A stretch of DNA of 64,000 bases from Shewanella holmiensis (GTDB lineage Bacteria; Pseudomonadota; Gammaproteobacteria; Enterobacterales; Shewanellaceae), in the NCBI RefSeq assembly GCF_025370255.1, contig NZ_JAMTCD010000017.1, positions 1-64,000 on the forward strand, in the 5' to 3' direction. The notes under the pieces were generated by a model. The model saw nothing but the letters and a program-made list of their open reading frames with translations, had not been told where the DNA came from and ran no database searches. Made by a program: the position numbers and the translations under genes. Of the stretch, positions 1-7,958 are shown one piece after another (the first letter of the stretch is position 1; each line of letters begins with the position of its first letter).

Positions 1-55
1 TATGCTAGAGAAGTTTTGCAGTTGTGAGTTTTACCAGCTTAAACTCCTCATAAAA

Positions 56-121
56 TTTCGAACTTTGTTGTCTTAGTTTCAATCTTTATTGTCCAGTTTC
101 AGACTTTAATGTACATCGACA
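56..121. mobile_element. Transposon-end-like array of three short direct repeats
   Basis: Three imperfect 17-base repeats (consensus TTTCRAACTTTRTTGTC) begin at 56, 77 and 97, a spacing of 20-21 bases, and the array finishes near a terminal CGACA at 117-121. Regularly spaced transposase-binding repeats beside a CA-3' terminus are typical of IS21-type element ends. No transposase gene lies in the window, so the rest of the element would be to the left of base 1 or is lost. That this is an IS end is inferred from spacing and repeat structure only. Confidence 0.4.
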
Positions 122-237
122 CAACTGGCGGCATAAAACTGCGGCCAGAAACATCACAGATAAACCGAATGACAAACAGGGGGGCTTGTTACCGGCCTGA
201 GTTTTCAAATCGCTATTCGCCTAGATTTAACCAATAA

Positions 238-450
238 GAGTTCAAAGTTATGCCTGGGCAAGCGACATCTTACAAAGTGGGCATGATGAAAATTTTGTCC
301 TTACGCCAAAAAGCCAAAGACAGTTTAGGTGATAAGTTTGACTTGCGTGAGTTCCATGATGCGGTATTGAAAAATGGCGCTATGCCGTTAGATTTACTGG
401 AACGTGTTATCGACAGTTATATTGCCGCTAAACAAAAGGCGTCAACTTAG
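238..450 (+). pseudogene. 3' remnant of a DUF885 family gene
   Basis: The frame from 250 encodes 66 residues beginning MPGQATSYKVGMMKI and containing DLREFHDAVLKNGAMPLDLLE. This matches, from memory of the family, the extreme C-terminus of DUF885 proteins, which are usually about 600 residues and often secreted. A stop codon at 235-237 closes the frame on the left, and nothing in 122-237 resembles the missing part, so more than 85% of the gene is absent. The 3' end is intact and is followed by a good hairpin terminator. The nearby transposon-end-like repeats suggest that an insertion or deletion removed the 5' part. A translated 66-residue product is possible but unlikely to be functional. 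Confidence 0.65.
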
Positions 451-489
451 CTTCAAATAACTCACAGACTTAACTTGAAATAAACCGAT

Positions 490-522
490 AAAACCAGTTG
501 AATGACAACTGGTTTTCTTTTT
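490..522 (+). terminator. Rho-independent terminator of the DUF885 remnant
   Basis: An 11-base-pair stem (490-500 with 506-516) encloses a five-base loop and runs into TTTTCTTTTT. It lies 40 bases after the DUF885 stop codon and just before the LysR start, so it separates the two. Confidence 0.8.
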
Positions 523-535
523 ATGGCTGGGATGT

Positions 536-1486
536 ATGTCGACATTAACCAAAGGGCTTGGGTTATTTTTAGATGTGGTACAACAAGGATCTTTTAGCAA
601 AGCTGCAGCCTTGCATGATATGGATAACTCGTTACTGTCAAAGCAAATAAAGAAGTTAGAAGCCGATTTAGGTGTGCAATTGCTTAATCGTTCAACTCGT
701 ACCTTTGCCTTAACCTCAGCCGGTAAAGATATTGTTGAGCAAACCAAAGTGTTGATGGAAACCTTAACTCAAATTCAAAATATTGCCGACGCCCATCAAT
801 CTGAACCTAGAGGCAATATCCGTATTACCTCATCGATTAACTTTGGCCAGCAATACTTACAGCCCGTCATCAGCCAGTTTATGAAGCAATATCCGAATGT
901 TAATATAGCCTTGCTATTAGACGATAAGCGGGTCGATATCATTTCTGAGCACTTTGATGTGGCATTCAGATTGGGAAAGTTAACTGAGTCTAATTTGATC
1001 GCCAGAAAAATAGCCAAAACCCATTTTGCGATTATTGCCTCAGAAGACTTTATTGCCCAACATGGTAAACCGACCACCCCTGAAGAGTTAGTAAGATTAC
1101 CTGCGGTGGTGTATAGCAATGGCAATGTTCGTTTAGATCAAATGTCGATCAGCTCGCCACCTGACTTTGATGGGTATAAGACCTATAAAATGCAGAGCAA
1201 TTTTTGCGTCAGCGATATGCGCACATTAATCAAGGCAGTTACAGATGGATTAGGCTATGCCATGATCGATTTGTTCAATTTAGATAAACCACTTAGTGAG
1301 GCTAAGTTAGCGCTTTTACTCACCGGCTATGGCTTATCTACCGTCGATACTGGTATTTATGCCATTTACCCACATCGAAAGCCGACTAAACTTGTGAGTG
1401 AGTTTATTAATGCGGTGCAAAACTACATAGGCACACCTCCATTTTGGGTTGATTATGTTCCTGATTATAAAAATAGCTATAAATAA
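536..1486 (+). CDS. LysR family transcriptional regulator
   Basis: This is a full-length (316 residues) LysR-type regulator. Residues 3-62 form the N-terminal winged helix-turn-helix, with GSFSKAAALHDMDNSLLSKQIKKLE as positions 18-42 and the typical LGVQLLNRSTR turn after it. Residues 90-295 form the two-lobed effector-binding domain. The closeness of the HTH and effector region to the CrgA/DsdC-like branch with short C-terminus is an impression only; the effector cannot be read from sequence. LysR regulators often control a divergent neighbour, but the left neighbour here is a gene remnant, so its target is unclear. The pyrD-like gene downstream is convergent. The start at 536 is chosen because the frame has no better upstream codon; the ribosome-binding site is GCTGGGA. 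Confidence 0.9.
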   Translation: MSTLTKGLGLFLDVVQQGSFSKAAALHDMDNSLLSKQIKKLEADLGVQLLNRSTRTFALTSAGKDIVEQTKVLMETLTQIQNIADAHQSEPRGNIRITSSINFGQQYLQPVISQFMKQYPNVNIALLLDDKRVDIISEHFDVAFRLGKLTESNLIARKIAKTHFAIIASEDFIAQHGKPTTPEELVRLPAVVYSNGNVRLDQMSISSPPDFDGYKTYKMQSNFCVSDMRTLIKAVTDGLGYAMIDLFNLDKPLSEAKLALLLTGYGLSTVDTGIYAIYPHRKPTKLVSEFINAVQNYIGTPPFWVDYVPDYKNSYK

Positions 1487-1662
1487 CCTCAGGCCTTTTT
1501 AGTAATGAAAAGCAGCGTTATCTATTACTGTATTGCGGTTGAATAGCTAACCCAAACAGCACGAATGATAAAAACAAAAATAACAAACAGGGCACGACTT
1601 TGGCTTAACATTAAGATCTATTTTGATCAGTCTTGGAGACAAAACACACAATAACTTGAAAT

Positions 1663-1694
1663 ACCGATATGCGTTAAGTACATCGGCATTTTTT
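1663..1694 (+). terminator. Possible terminator between lysR and the convergent pyrD
   Basis: A short imperfect stem (CCGAT at 1664-1668 with ATCGG at 1682-1686) has a 13-base loop and is followed by six T. The loop is long and the stem short, so this is a weak call. Confidence 0.35.
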
Positions 1695-1725
1695 GGCTCA
1701 TACCTGACAGGCCAGTAAATCTTAA

Positions 1726-2658
1726 CTATAGTGGTTTTAGCTTACCTTTCGCATCGCTTAATTGCGTGTAGCCTTTTGTGGCCATAAACGCTTTAAGCTC
1801 ATGTTCAATTCTAGCGAAGCATCCAAGCCCTTCTTTCTCTAAGCTGGTGGCAATCTGCACGGCATCGGCCCCAGCCAGTAAGTATTCAAATGCATCTGTG
1901 CCACTTTTAATTCCGCCGACACCAATAATACTAACGTCATTTCCCAGTAATTCCCTAAAGGCCCTGACATTGGCCAGTCCAATCGGTTTGACATAATCAC
2001 CACATAAGCCGCCAAAGCCCCCTTTGGGTTTGATGATAGGTTGCTCGGTATAAGGGTCAATCACTAAGGTGTTACCGATAGAGTTAATGCAGGTAATAAA
2101 CTTCACTGGGTACTTTTTAATGATATTAGCGACAGCAATAAAATGCGCCATATCAAAATAGGGCGCAAGTTTGATGCCGATGGGCTTGTTTCCCAGCGCC
2201 GTAATGGCGGCTAACGCTTGATCTGTTTGTTCAAAATCATAAGCAATCTGGGCTTTGCCTGGAATGTTTGGGCAAGAAAAATTGACTTCTATTAAATCAA
2301 CTGCACTATTTTGAAAGGCGATAATCATTTCAATATTGTCACTAATGCTAAATCCAGCAATGCTGACTACCACCGGCTTATTCAATGCTTTTAGTGCTGG
2401 AACCATATCAAGGTATGCTTGATATCCTAAGTTAGGTAATCCCATTGATTGAATGGCGCCTAATGGCAAGTTTTGATACCTAGGTTCAGGGTTACCCTCA
2501 CGTGGCATCAGGGTACATGATTTAGTCACAATGGCCGTTGAGCTTGAATGAGCAATACGTTTAAGTTCATCAAATGTCGTGCATTGTGGTCCTGAGGCGT
2601 TCATTAGGTAGCTTTGCAGTTTGACCCCTGCAATTTGGGTAGATAGGTCGATAGGCAT
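1726..2658 (-). CDS. pyrD: Dihydroorotate dehydrogenase, class 1A (fumarate-type)
   Basis: The 310-residue protein should be a cytosolic FMN enzyme oxidising dihydroorotate to orotate in pyrimidine synthesis. It matches class 1A (Lactococcus lactis PyrDA-like) rather than the membrane-bound class 2 usual in gammaproteobacteria. The active-site motif NFSCPNIPGKAQIAYD places the catalytic cysteine at residue 129, equivalent to Cys130 of the Lactococcus enzyme; ASGPQCT near residue 21, KSCTL at 46 and the FMN phosphate loop IIGVGGIKSGTDA are also conserved. There is no N-terminal membrane helix. Class 1A enzymes use fumarate as acceptor (family knowledge). The gene stands alone and is convergent with lysR. 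Its presence suggests acquisition or a second pyrD that works without quinones; class 2 pyrD would be expected elsewhere in the genome. Confidence 0.9.
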   Translation of the reverse strand: MPIDLSTQIAGVKLQSYLMNASGPQCTTFDELKRIAHSSSTAIVTKSCTLMPREGNPEPRYQNLPLGAIQSMGLPNLGYQAYLDMVPALKALNKPVVVSIAGFSISDNIEMIIAFQNSAVDLIEVNFSCPNIPGKAQIAYDFEQTDQALAAITALGNKPIGIKLAPYFDMAHFIAVANIIKKYPVKFITCINSIGNTLVIDPYTEQPIIKPKGGFGGLCGDYVKPIGLANVRAFRELLGNDVSIIGVGGIKSGTDAFEYLLAGADAVQIATSLEKEGLGCFARIEHELKAFMATKGYTQLSDAKGKLKPL

Positions 2659-2929
2659 ATGGTTTTTATTGATTTGTAGGGTGGGGTGAATAGTATTTTT
2701 GCATTGCGTCCTAGGTATTGATTCAGAGCAATGAATTGATCAATTTTTTAGGACGATATCTGAAACTGTTAACTGGTGCTCTTTTTTGCTAAAGGGCATC
2801 TTTCGCTCCACTATTGGTTGAGTTTAATCATCCAATTATCTCAATTTCATCTTGTTCACTAATACAATTGTACTATGGGTAAATTTCACTTAAGTTAGTC
2901 TTGATATTCACTTTTATTCTGGACACGTC

Positions 2930-4141
2930 ATGTGGAACACGCTTCGCGCTTATCAATCATCAATTATATTACTGTCGGCTTTGATGTTCGGTGGCGCATT
3001 AGGGTTATGGCAGCCTGAATTTGCTCTCGGATTAAAACCCATAGGGCAGATTTTCCTTAATTTACTCTTTATGATCATTGTGCCATTAGTGGCTGTTAGT
3101 GTGATGTCTTCTATTGCCAGAATGACAGATTTAAAAAAGTTAGGTGCTATTTTGATTTCGATTATGGCGGTATCAATCATAATGGCGATTATTCCCGCCG
3201 TCGGCATTATCTTGCTGGCATCGGCATTTGATCCCGCTCAAGGTGTCACGTTGGAATTGGCTGAAACCCTTGATAACGCTGGTGGTACGATGGATTTTGT
3301 CAGTTTACTGACCACTAATGACTTTGTGGGTTTGCTATCAAAATCAAACATTCTGGCGTTAATTATTATGTCGGTGATCAGCGGGATTGCTATAGGACAA
3401 TCTGGTGATGATGGGCGTAAAGTTGCTGATTTACTCGATAGCTTGAACACGGTCATTATGAAGATTATCGCTATTCTAATGTATGCCGCCCCCATTGGTT
3501 TAGGTGCTTATTTTGCCTCGACAATGGCGAGCCAGGATGCAGAGTTAATGGGCACATTTGCACGCGCAGTGGGTTTATTCTTGTTGGCAACGGCATTATA
3601 TTTAACGATTGGATCAACCTTTTATGCCTGGCTGGGTGGTGGTGTTGATGGTGTAAAACGCTTTTGGCAAAATATGTTAGAACCCGCAGTGACTGCTTTG
3701 GGTACCAGTTCATCATTAGCCACGTTACCTATCACCATTCGCAGCGCCAATAAAATGGGTCTTAATGAACAAATCAGTGAAATTAGCTTGCCCTTGTTGG
3801 TTAATTTGAATAAAGGCGGTGCGGCGATGATCACCGCATTAAAAATTGTCTTCATTTATTCTTTACTCGGTTTAGATTTCAGTGCCGATATATTTATGAT
3901 TACTGTGCTTATTTCGGTGTTATCGGCGTTCATTATTGGCGGTGTACCCGGTGGGGCATTTTTGGGCGAGATTTTTATTGTGACAACACTCGGTTTGCCT
4001 TTGGAAGTCATCCCTATTTTAGTTGTGCTCGGGGCTATTACCGATGCCGCTTCTACCGTCATTAATGTGGTACATGATTTAACGGCGACACAAATTATTG
4101 AGCGACTTAACGGTAAACATTATTTAAACCAAGCAGAATGA
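2930..4141 (+). CDS. Dicarboxylate/amino acid:cation symporter (DAACS family)
   Basis: This 403-residue inner-membrane protein belongs to the GltP/DctA/SstT superfamily, which couples Na+ or H+ to uptake of dicarboxylates or acidic and neutral amino acids. Visible family marks are the N-terminal helices with LNLLFMIIVPLVAVSVMSSI (residues 43-62), the serine-rich re-entrant loop GTSSSLATLPIT near 264, the LPLLVNLNKGGAAM segment in the TM7 region, and GGVPGGAFLGE in the second hairpin loop followed by DAASTVINVVHD. The usual DctA substrate residues cannot be assigned with certainty, so the substrate is open. The stop codon overlaps the next gene by four bases (ATGA), which implies translational coupling. 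Confidence 0.9.
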   Translation: MWNTLRAYQSSIILLSALMFGGALGLWQPEFALGLKPIGQIFLNLLFMIIVPLVAVSVMSSIARMTDLKKLGAILISIMAVSIIMAIIPAVGIILLASAFDPAQGVTLELAETLDNAGGTMDFVSLLTTNDFVGLLSKSNILALIIMSVISGIAIGQSGDDGRKVADLLDSLNTVIMKIIAILMYAAPIGLGAYFASTMASQDAELMGTFARAVGLFLLATALYLTIGSTFYAWLGGGVDGVKRFWQNMLEPAVTALGTSSSLATLPITIRSANKMGLNEQISEISLPLLVNLNKGGAAMITALKIVFIYSLLGLDFSADIFMITVLISVLSAFIIGGVPGGAFLGEIFIVTTLGLPLEVIPILVVLGAITDAASTVINVVHDLTATQIIERLNGKHYLNQAE

Positions 4142-4473
4142 GCTTTATGAATACAGATATCCATAAAACCAACAACTTGCCGGCTATTATTTTTGTCGTT
4201 GTTTTACTTTTGAGTGCATCAATTGCTGTGTACAACATAAACCAAAGCCATCAACAAACGTCGCCAGAAACCTGGACCGCATTCATTTATAAGAATGGCT
4301 ATGAATCGGCAAAGTATGAGATGGAAGATGGATTTGAGGATTATTCATCCTGCAAATTATTTGCGACTAGCTTATCGGATAAATTTGATCAGGCACCATG
4401 GCAATGTGGCTTGCGCTGCCGTTTTGACTCAATGCGTCAAGGTTATCAATGTGAAAGCATGGAAAATCATTAG
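4138..4473 (+). CDS. Small membrane-anchored protein of unknown function
   Basis: I do not recognise the family. The 111-residue product has a single hydrophobic segment at about residues 15-33 (LPAIIFVVVLLLSASIAVY) followed by a periplasm-facing domain of about 75 residues with four cysteines (SSCKLF, PWQCGLRCRF, YQCES). The cysteines could form two disulfides. The start codon overlaps the stop of the symporter gene, so the two are probably co-translated and the small protein may assist or modulate the transporter. A second ATG at 4147 is possible. The association with the transporter is inferred from overlap only. Confidence 0.7.
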   Translation: MSFMNTDIHKTNNLPAIIFVVVLLLSASIAVYNINQSHQQTSPETWTAFIYKNGYESAKYEMEDGFEDYSSCKLFATSLSDKFDQAPWQCGLRCRFDSMRQGYQCESMENH

Positions 4474-4560
4474 TTGATCACGCGCTAAGGTCTGCGGGAG
4501 GGGGAATCGTCAATTTAGGTGCGTGTTATTTAGTCTTAAATACTCAGCTAAATTTATTCA

Positions 4561-4594
4561 AAAATAAAGGCATAAGCGCAAGCTTATGCCTTTG
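4561..4594. terminator. Bidirectional hairpin terminator
   Basis: A perfect 12-base-pair stem (4567-4578 with 4583-4594) closes on a GCAA tetraloop. Reading the minus strand, the stem is followed by a T-rich run, so it should end transcription of the 925-residue gene; it may also serve the symporter operon coming from the left. Confidence 0.8.
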
Positions 4595-4648
4595 CTATTT
4601 TTAGCTTGCTATTTTTAGCTTGGTATTTACAGCTTGGTATTTACTGCA
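4593..4648. repeat. Four tandem copies of a 14-base unit at the 3' end of a gene
   Basis: The unit TTGCTATTTTTAGC occurs exactly at 4593-4606 and 4607-4620, then as TTGGTATTTACAGC (4621-4634) and TTGGTATTTACTGC (4635-4648). The array starts inside the terminator hairpin and runs across the stop codon of the minus-strand 925-residue gene, so it encodes that protein's last residues (AVNTKL). Confidence 0.9.
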
Positions 4649-7404
4649 GGTAAAGCTGCACTTTTGCTCAATTGGCAAGGTGACTCTCCAGGACCCGTGA
4701 GTAATGCGGGGTCGATATTGGCATTACACTTCCAGTTAATAAATTTACCATCACTGGCTATGCTAGGAGTAAAAGTCAGTTGCGAGCCTTCACCATAATA
4801 TTTTGCCAGTTTTACAACCACATCACTTTGTTCTGACAAGAAAATATCACTAATTAAGGGATGCGCTTTAAGATCATTAATCGGTAAATCAATTTTGTCA
4901 GCTGGTTTAGGTAACCTTGCTTGGTAAGAATAAAAATCTGCAACCGACATTTTTGCCAATTGTGATAAATCGACAATAGAATTGAGCTGTAACTTAAGAT
5001 TTAAACCATTATAGCTAGCGCCTTTTGATGGCGTAGGAGCATTAATTTTAGTCGCAGTTTGAGTCGTTTGGGTTGATGCGGCGGGTTTTGATGCTGCTAC
5101 AACGAACGCTGAATTAATGTTGTCATCTGCTGTGCTACTGCTTTGTGGCGCTTGTTGGGCGGCGATAATCTTTTCGGTCACTTCATCTATAGCATCATCT
5201 GAACCGAGTGTCACACGCAATACTTGTGTGCCACTTTGAGGTTGTTTGCTTCTCGCGGTTTCAGTTATTGTTATAGTTGTTTTTTCTGCGGCAACCATAG
5301 GTGTTTTTTCGGCAGCACTTGTGGCTGATGAATCTGCGAATACTTCGGGTTCAGTCGAAATGGGCCTAGCTGCAATCGTTGTTTCTGGAGAATATATGTC
5401 AGCCTTTGTGGTTACTTTGCCATTCGATGGTAATTCTTGAGTATTTACCTCTGATAAGGCTGGTGTTTCTGTTATCCATTGTTCCATCGGCGCAGTTGAA
5501 ATTGGCCGAGAGTTACCCACTGTAGCAATGCTTGCTTCTTCTACTACTTGAGGCTCTACCAATGCCACGGTTTGTGCCGCCGATGGCGACTCTGAAAGCG
5601 TGGCTGTATCGGTAACCTCTAGCAAGCTAATGTTAGCAACTTCTATATTCTCAGCCACATTAGCTATTTCAGTCTTTTTAACAATCTCTTCATCCACTTG
5701 AACCTGAACGTCAACCACTTTAGCTGTAACAATGTCCACAGGCGTCACTGCTTCTGGGTCAATGTTTATCACGTCACTATTTATCACGTCACTAGTTATC
5801 ACGTCACTATTTATCGCGTTGTGATTCATGACGTCTTCTGAAGACATGTTACTAGCGGCGATAGAGGTCTCGATAATCTCAGCTACCTCAGTTTTGTCTG
5901 CTGAAGTCTTTTCGATGACAGAGTCGTTAGCCAATACAGTATGTGATGATGGCAAATCTTTTATATTCGCTAATTGCCCAAAAGCGTGTTTTAGCGCTGT
6001 TAATAAGCCGGTTTCAGGTATCATTCTCGATGTTAAATATTCTTCAGAGACTTCAGATATATCTGAATCTGATGCTGTCGAAGCGATTTCAGATGCTTGT
6101 TTCTCGATGGGGGTTCTGGGGGCATTGTCCAGACTTTTAGCAGGTAAAGCTTGTGAAGCGACCAGGGTGGTTGACTCAATAACAGGTTCAGCGGAAGTGA
6201 TTTTAATTGGCTCAGTTCCATTAGTCTGAATAGAAACCGACTCTAAAGTTTCAGGTTGAATCGTTTTCGAATCGTCAGAATGAACTTGAGTTGTTTGAGC
6301 TATTTGATTCGAAACATTGTCAGATACAAGGGGTTGTATTTCTTCTGATTTTACCTCCAATTTGCTTGGAACGAAGGTATCAGCAGGTTTGGTTGTAACC
6401 ATCAAGCTTTCTGTTAATTCAACATTTTCTGTTAATTCGATACTGTTTGTTGATTCGAGATTGGCTATAACCTTGGCATACTCTTGAGTATCGATTAAGT
6501 CGACTTTTTTCAACTCTTCGGCAATGGTTGTGCCTTTGGTCATTGCAGTTTCAATTGCTTTGTTTGCAGCTTCTAATGTGGCTATGTCAATTTCAGTTGG
6601 TTGAGTATTCTCAAGTGCAACAACCGGTTGAGCATCTGCAGTTGGCCTAATCTCATCTGAATCTGCGGCGCTATTGTTAAGTGCTAAGGCGTCGGTCGCC
6701 GTGATAACGTCTGTTAAAGTGGTTATTGTAGAAACAGACTCTTGTATAGCAGGCCCTTCTAAAGAGGATACTTCTACAGCAATTAGTGGGTTTGCGCTAA
6801 CCTCTGCTGGCTCGCTTGATGCTCTTTCATCATCTAGGAATAAATCTTGGGTCGATTGCACAATTGAGGAAAAGGTCGATGCTGCTGAGTCTTGCATATC
6901 ATCTAAAGTGAAAGGTAAGTCTGGAATTGCATCTAGGTTAGGGATTAACGTCTCGACAGAGTGGGCGACATCACTAAATACATCGCTTGCATCCTGTTGT
7001 AATGCATTGAAATCGGTCGAGGCTATTTTCGTGGCGAAGGATTTTTCATTAGGGTCTTTAGGGCTGCCGTCATCGAGAAATAATACTTTAACTGCCACAC
7101 TGACAATCAATAACAGCGAGATATTAATTAGCCACTGGTTCATGTCGCGCTGTTTATTTTTCTGCTTTTTTTGCGGAATAATACGGGTAATATTTTTATG
7201 TTTGGCAATCACATCGCGAGCGATATCTTCAATTTCTTCACGTTCAATAGTCGTGATTTCATCTAATGCCGCAATATAATCAAGCGGTAATTCAATTTCT
7301 TCAGGGTGCTTAGTGCCATTTCGAAGGGCGTCAACTTCTAATACGCGATGTTTAATTTCTTCGATAATCGTATTTTGTTGGCTAGGTTGACTAGCTTCGT
7401 TCAT
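4627..7404 (-). CDS. Large bitopic low-complexity protein with pilin-like C-terminal domain
   Basis: I do not recognise this 925-residue protein as a named family. Residues 1-87 are charged and probably cytoplasmic (helical, many Glu/Lys). Residues 91-110 (WLINISLLLIVSVAVKVLFL) form one membrane helix. About 700 residues of Thr/Ser/Ala/Val/Glu-rich, cysteine-free, repeat-containing sequence follow and look disordered. The last ~100 residues resemble the globular part of type IV pilins: a conserved LTFTPSIASDGKFINWKC strand pair and a closing SPCQ, with the only two cysteines of the protein forming a likely disulfide (the pilin D-region pattern). There is no prepilin cleavage motif, so it is not a classical pilin. 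It probably spans the periplasm from the inner membrane. The gene is monocistronic with its own terminator. Confidence 0.75.
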   Translation of the reverse strand: MNEASQPSQQNTIIEEIKHRVLEVDALRNGTKHPEEIELPLDYIAALDEITTIEREEIEDIARDVIAKHKNITRIIPQKKQKNKQRDMNQWLINISLLLIVSVAVKVLFLDDGSPKDPNEKSFATKIASTDFNALQQDASDVFSDVAHSVETLIPNLDAIPDLPFTLDDMQDSAASTFSSIVQSTQDLFLDDERASSEPAEVSANPLIAVEVSSLEGPAIQESVSTITTLTDVITATDALALNNSAADSDEIRPTADAQPVVALENTQPTEIDIATLEAANKAIETAMTKGTTIAEELKKVDLIDTQEYAKVIANLESTNSIELTENVELTESLMVTTKPADTFVPSKLEVKSEEIQPLVSDNVSNQIAQTTQVHSDDSKTIQPETLESVSIQTNGTEPIKITSAEPVIESTTLVASQALPAKSLDNAPRTPIEKQASEIASTASDSDISEVSEEYLTSRMIPETGLLTALKHAFGQLANIKDLPSSHTVLANDSVIEKTSADKTEVAEIIETSIAASNMSSEDVMNHNAINSDVITSDVINSDVINIDPEAVTPVDIVTAKVVDVQVQVDEEIVKKTEIANVAENIEVANISLLEVTDTATLSESPSAAQTVALVEPQVVEEASIATVGNSRPISTAPMEQWITETPALSEVNTQELPSNGKVTTKADIYSPETTIAARPISTEPEVFADSSATSAAEKTPMVAAEKTTITITETARSKQPQSGTQVLRVTLGSDDAIDEVTEKIIAAQQAPQSSSTADDNINSAFVVAASKPAASTQTTQTATKINAPTPSKGASYNGLNLKLQLNSIVDLSQLAKMSVADFYSYQARLPKPADKIDLPINDLKAHPLISDIFLSEQSDVVVKLAKYYGEGSQLTFTPSIASDGKFINWKCNANIDPALLTGPGESPCQLSKSAALPAVNTKL
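5768..5812. repeat. In-frame 15-base tandem repeat, three copies
   Basis: ATCACGTCACTATTT is repeated three times with one change, encoding VINSD/VITSD pentapeptides in the low-complexity linker of the minus-strand 925-residue protein. A degenerate fourth unit follows. Confidence 0.85.
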
Positions 7405-7958
7405 TGTTATTCACCCTTGAAAAATCTGTGGCCGATAAATTTTATTTATTGTTTTTTATCGCTATTAACACCTATGTCAGTGTTACTAACGCTAAGGCCT
7501 TGTCAGTTAAATTAGTAATTACTAATGCTGTATTCTGCAGAAGTAAATATTCAGAAATTATGTCCTGATGTCTTTGAAGCTTTATGACGTAAGAGGAAAA
7601 ACTCAAAAATTCAGAAGGGTATTATTTACAAATTGTTACTCTGCTTAACATCTTCCATGACCACTTTTTCTGATTCTTTTTATTAGCCAGCGTAAAAATA
7701 CTGATTACGCACTTCCTTCGCAGGGCACAAGATAACCAATTGTGACAATTTGTTCAAATTTTTTAACAAGTCATTATCATTTTTTGTGGTTGTAAAAACC
7801 ACAAAAATGTCTGTATAAATTTACATCTATTGAATCATTAGGGCGGTTGTGGATTACAAAATGAACAGCCCTAATCAAATAACCGTCATGTCGATGAGCT
7901 TGGTTAAATTAACAAGATTCACCGCTTTTAACATAGCCAATGACTTTTTAAGTGTTAG
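7405..7958. other. Gene-free stretch with two palindromes
   Basis: No coding frame is convincing here. It should hold the promoter of the leftward 925-residue gene and whatever remains of the 5' part of the decayed protease. Two exact dyads are visible: ATTAGTAATTACTAAT at 7511-7526 (16 bases, no spacer), which could be an operator, and an 11-base-pair inverted repeat at 7781-7791/7797-7807 around a five-base loop, without a following T run. Confidence 0.5.

Noticed and set aside
442..747. 101-codon frame on the minus strand over lysR
   Set aside because: It lies opposite the HTH coding region of a clear LysR gene and has no plausible domain.
2735..2744. ATTGATCAAT as an FNR/EtrA site
   Set aside because: The FNR consensus needs four bases between the halves; here there are none.
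5828..6229. 133-codon plus-strand frame inside the 925-residue gene
   Set aside because: It is the antisense shadow of Ser/Glu-rich repeats.
6674..7279. 201-codon plus-strand frame opposite the N-terminal part of the 925-residue gene
   Set aside because: It mirrors the composition of the real gene and has no ribosome-binding site or known domain.
7740..7757. TGTGA-N6-GTTCA as a CRP site
   Set aside because: The right half has too many mismatches and no gene start is near.
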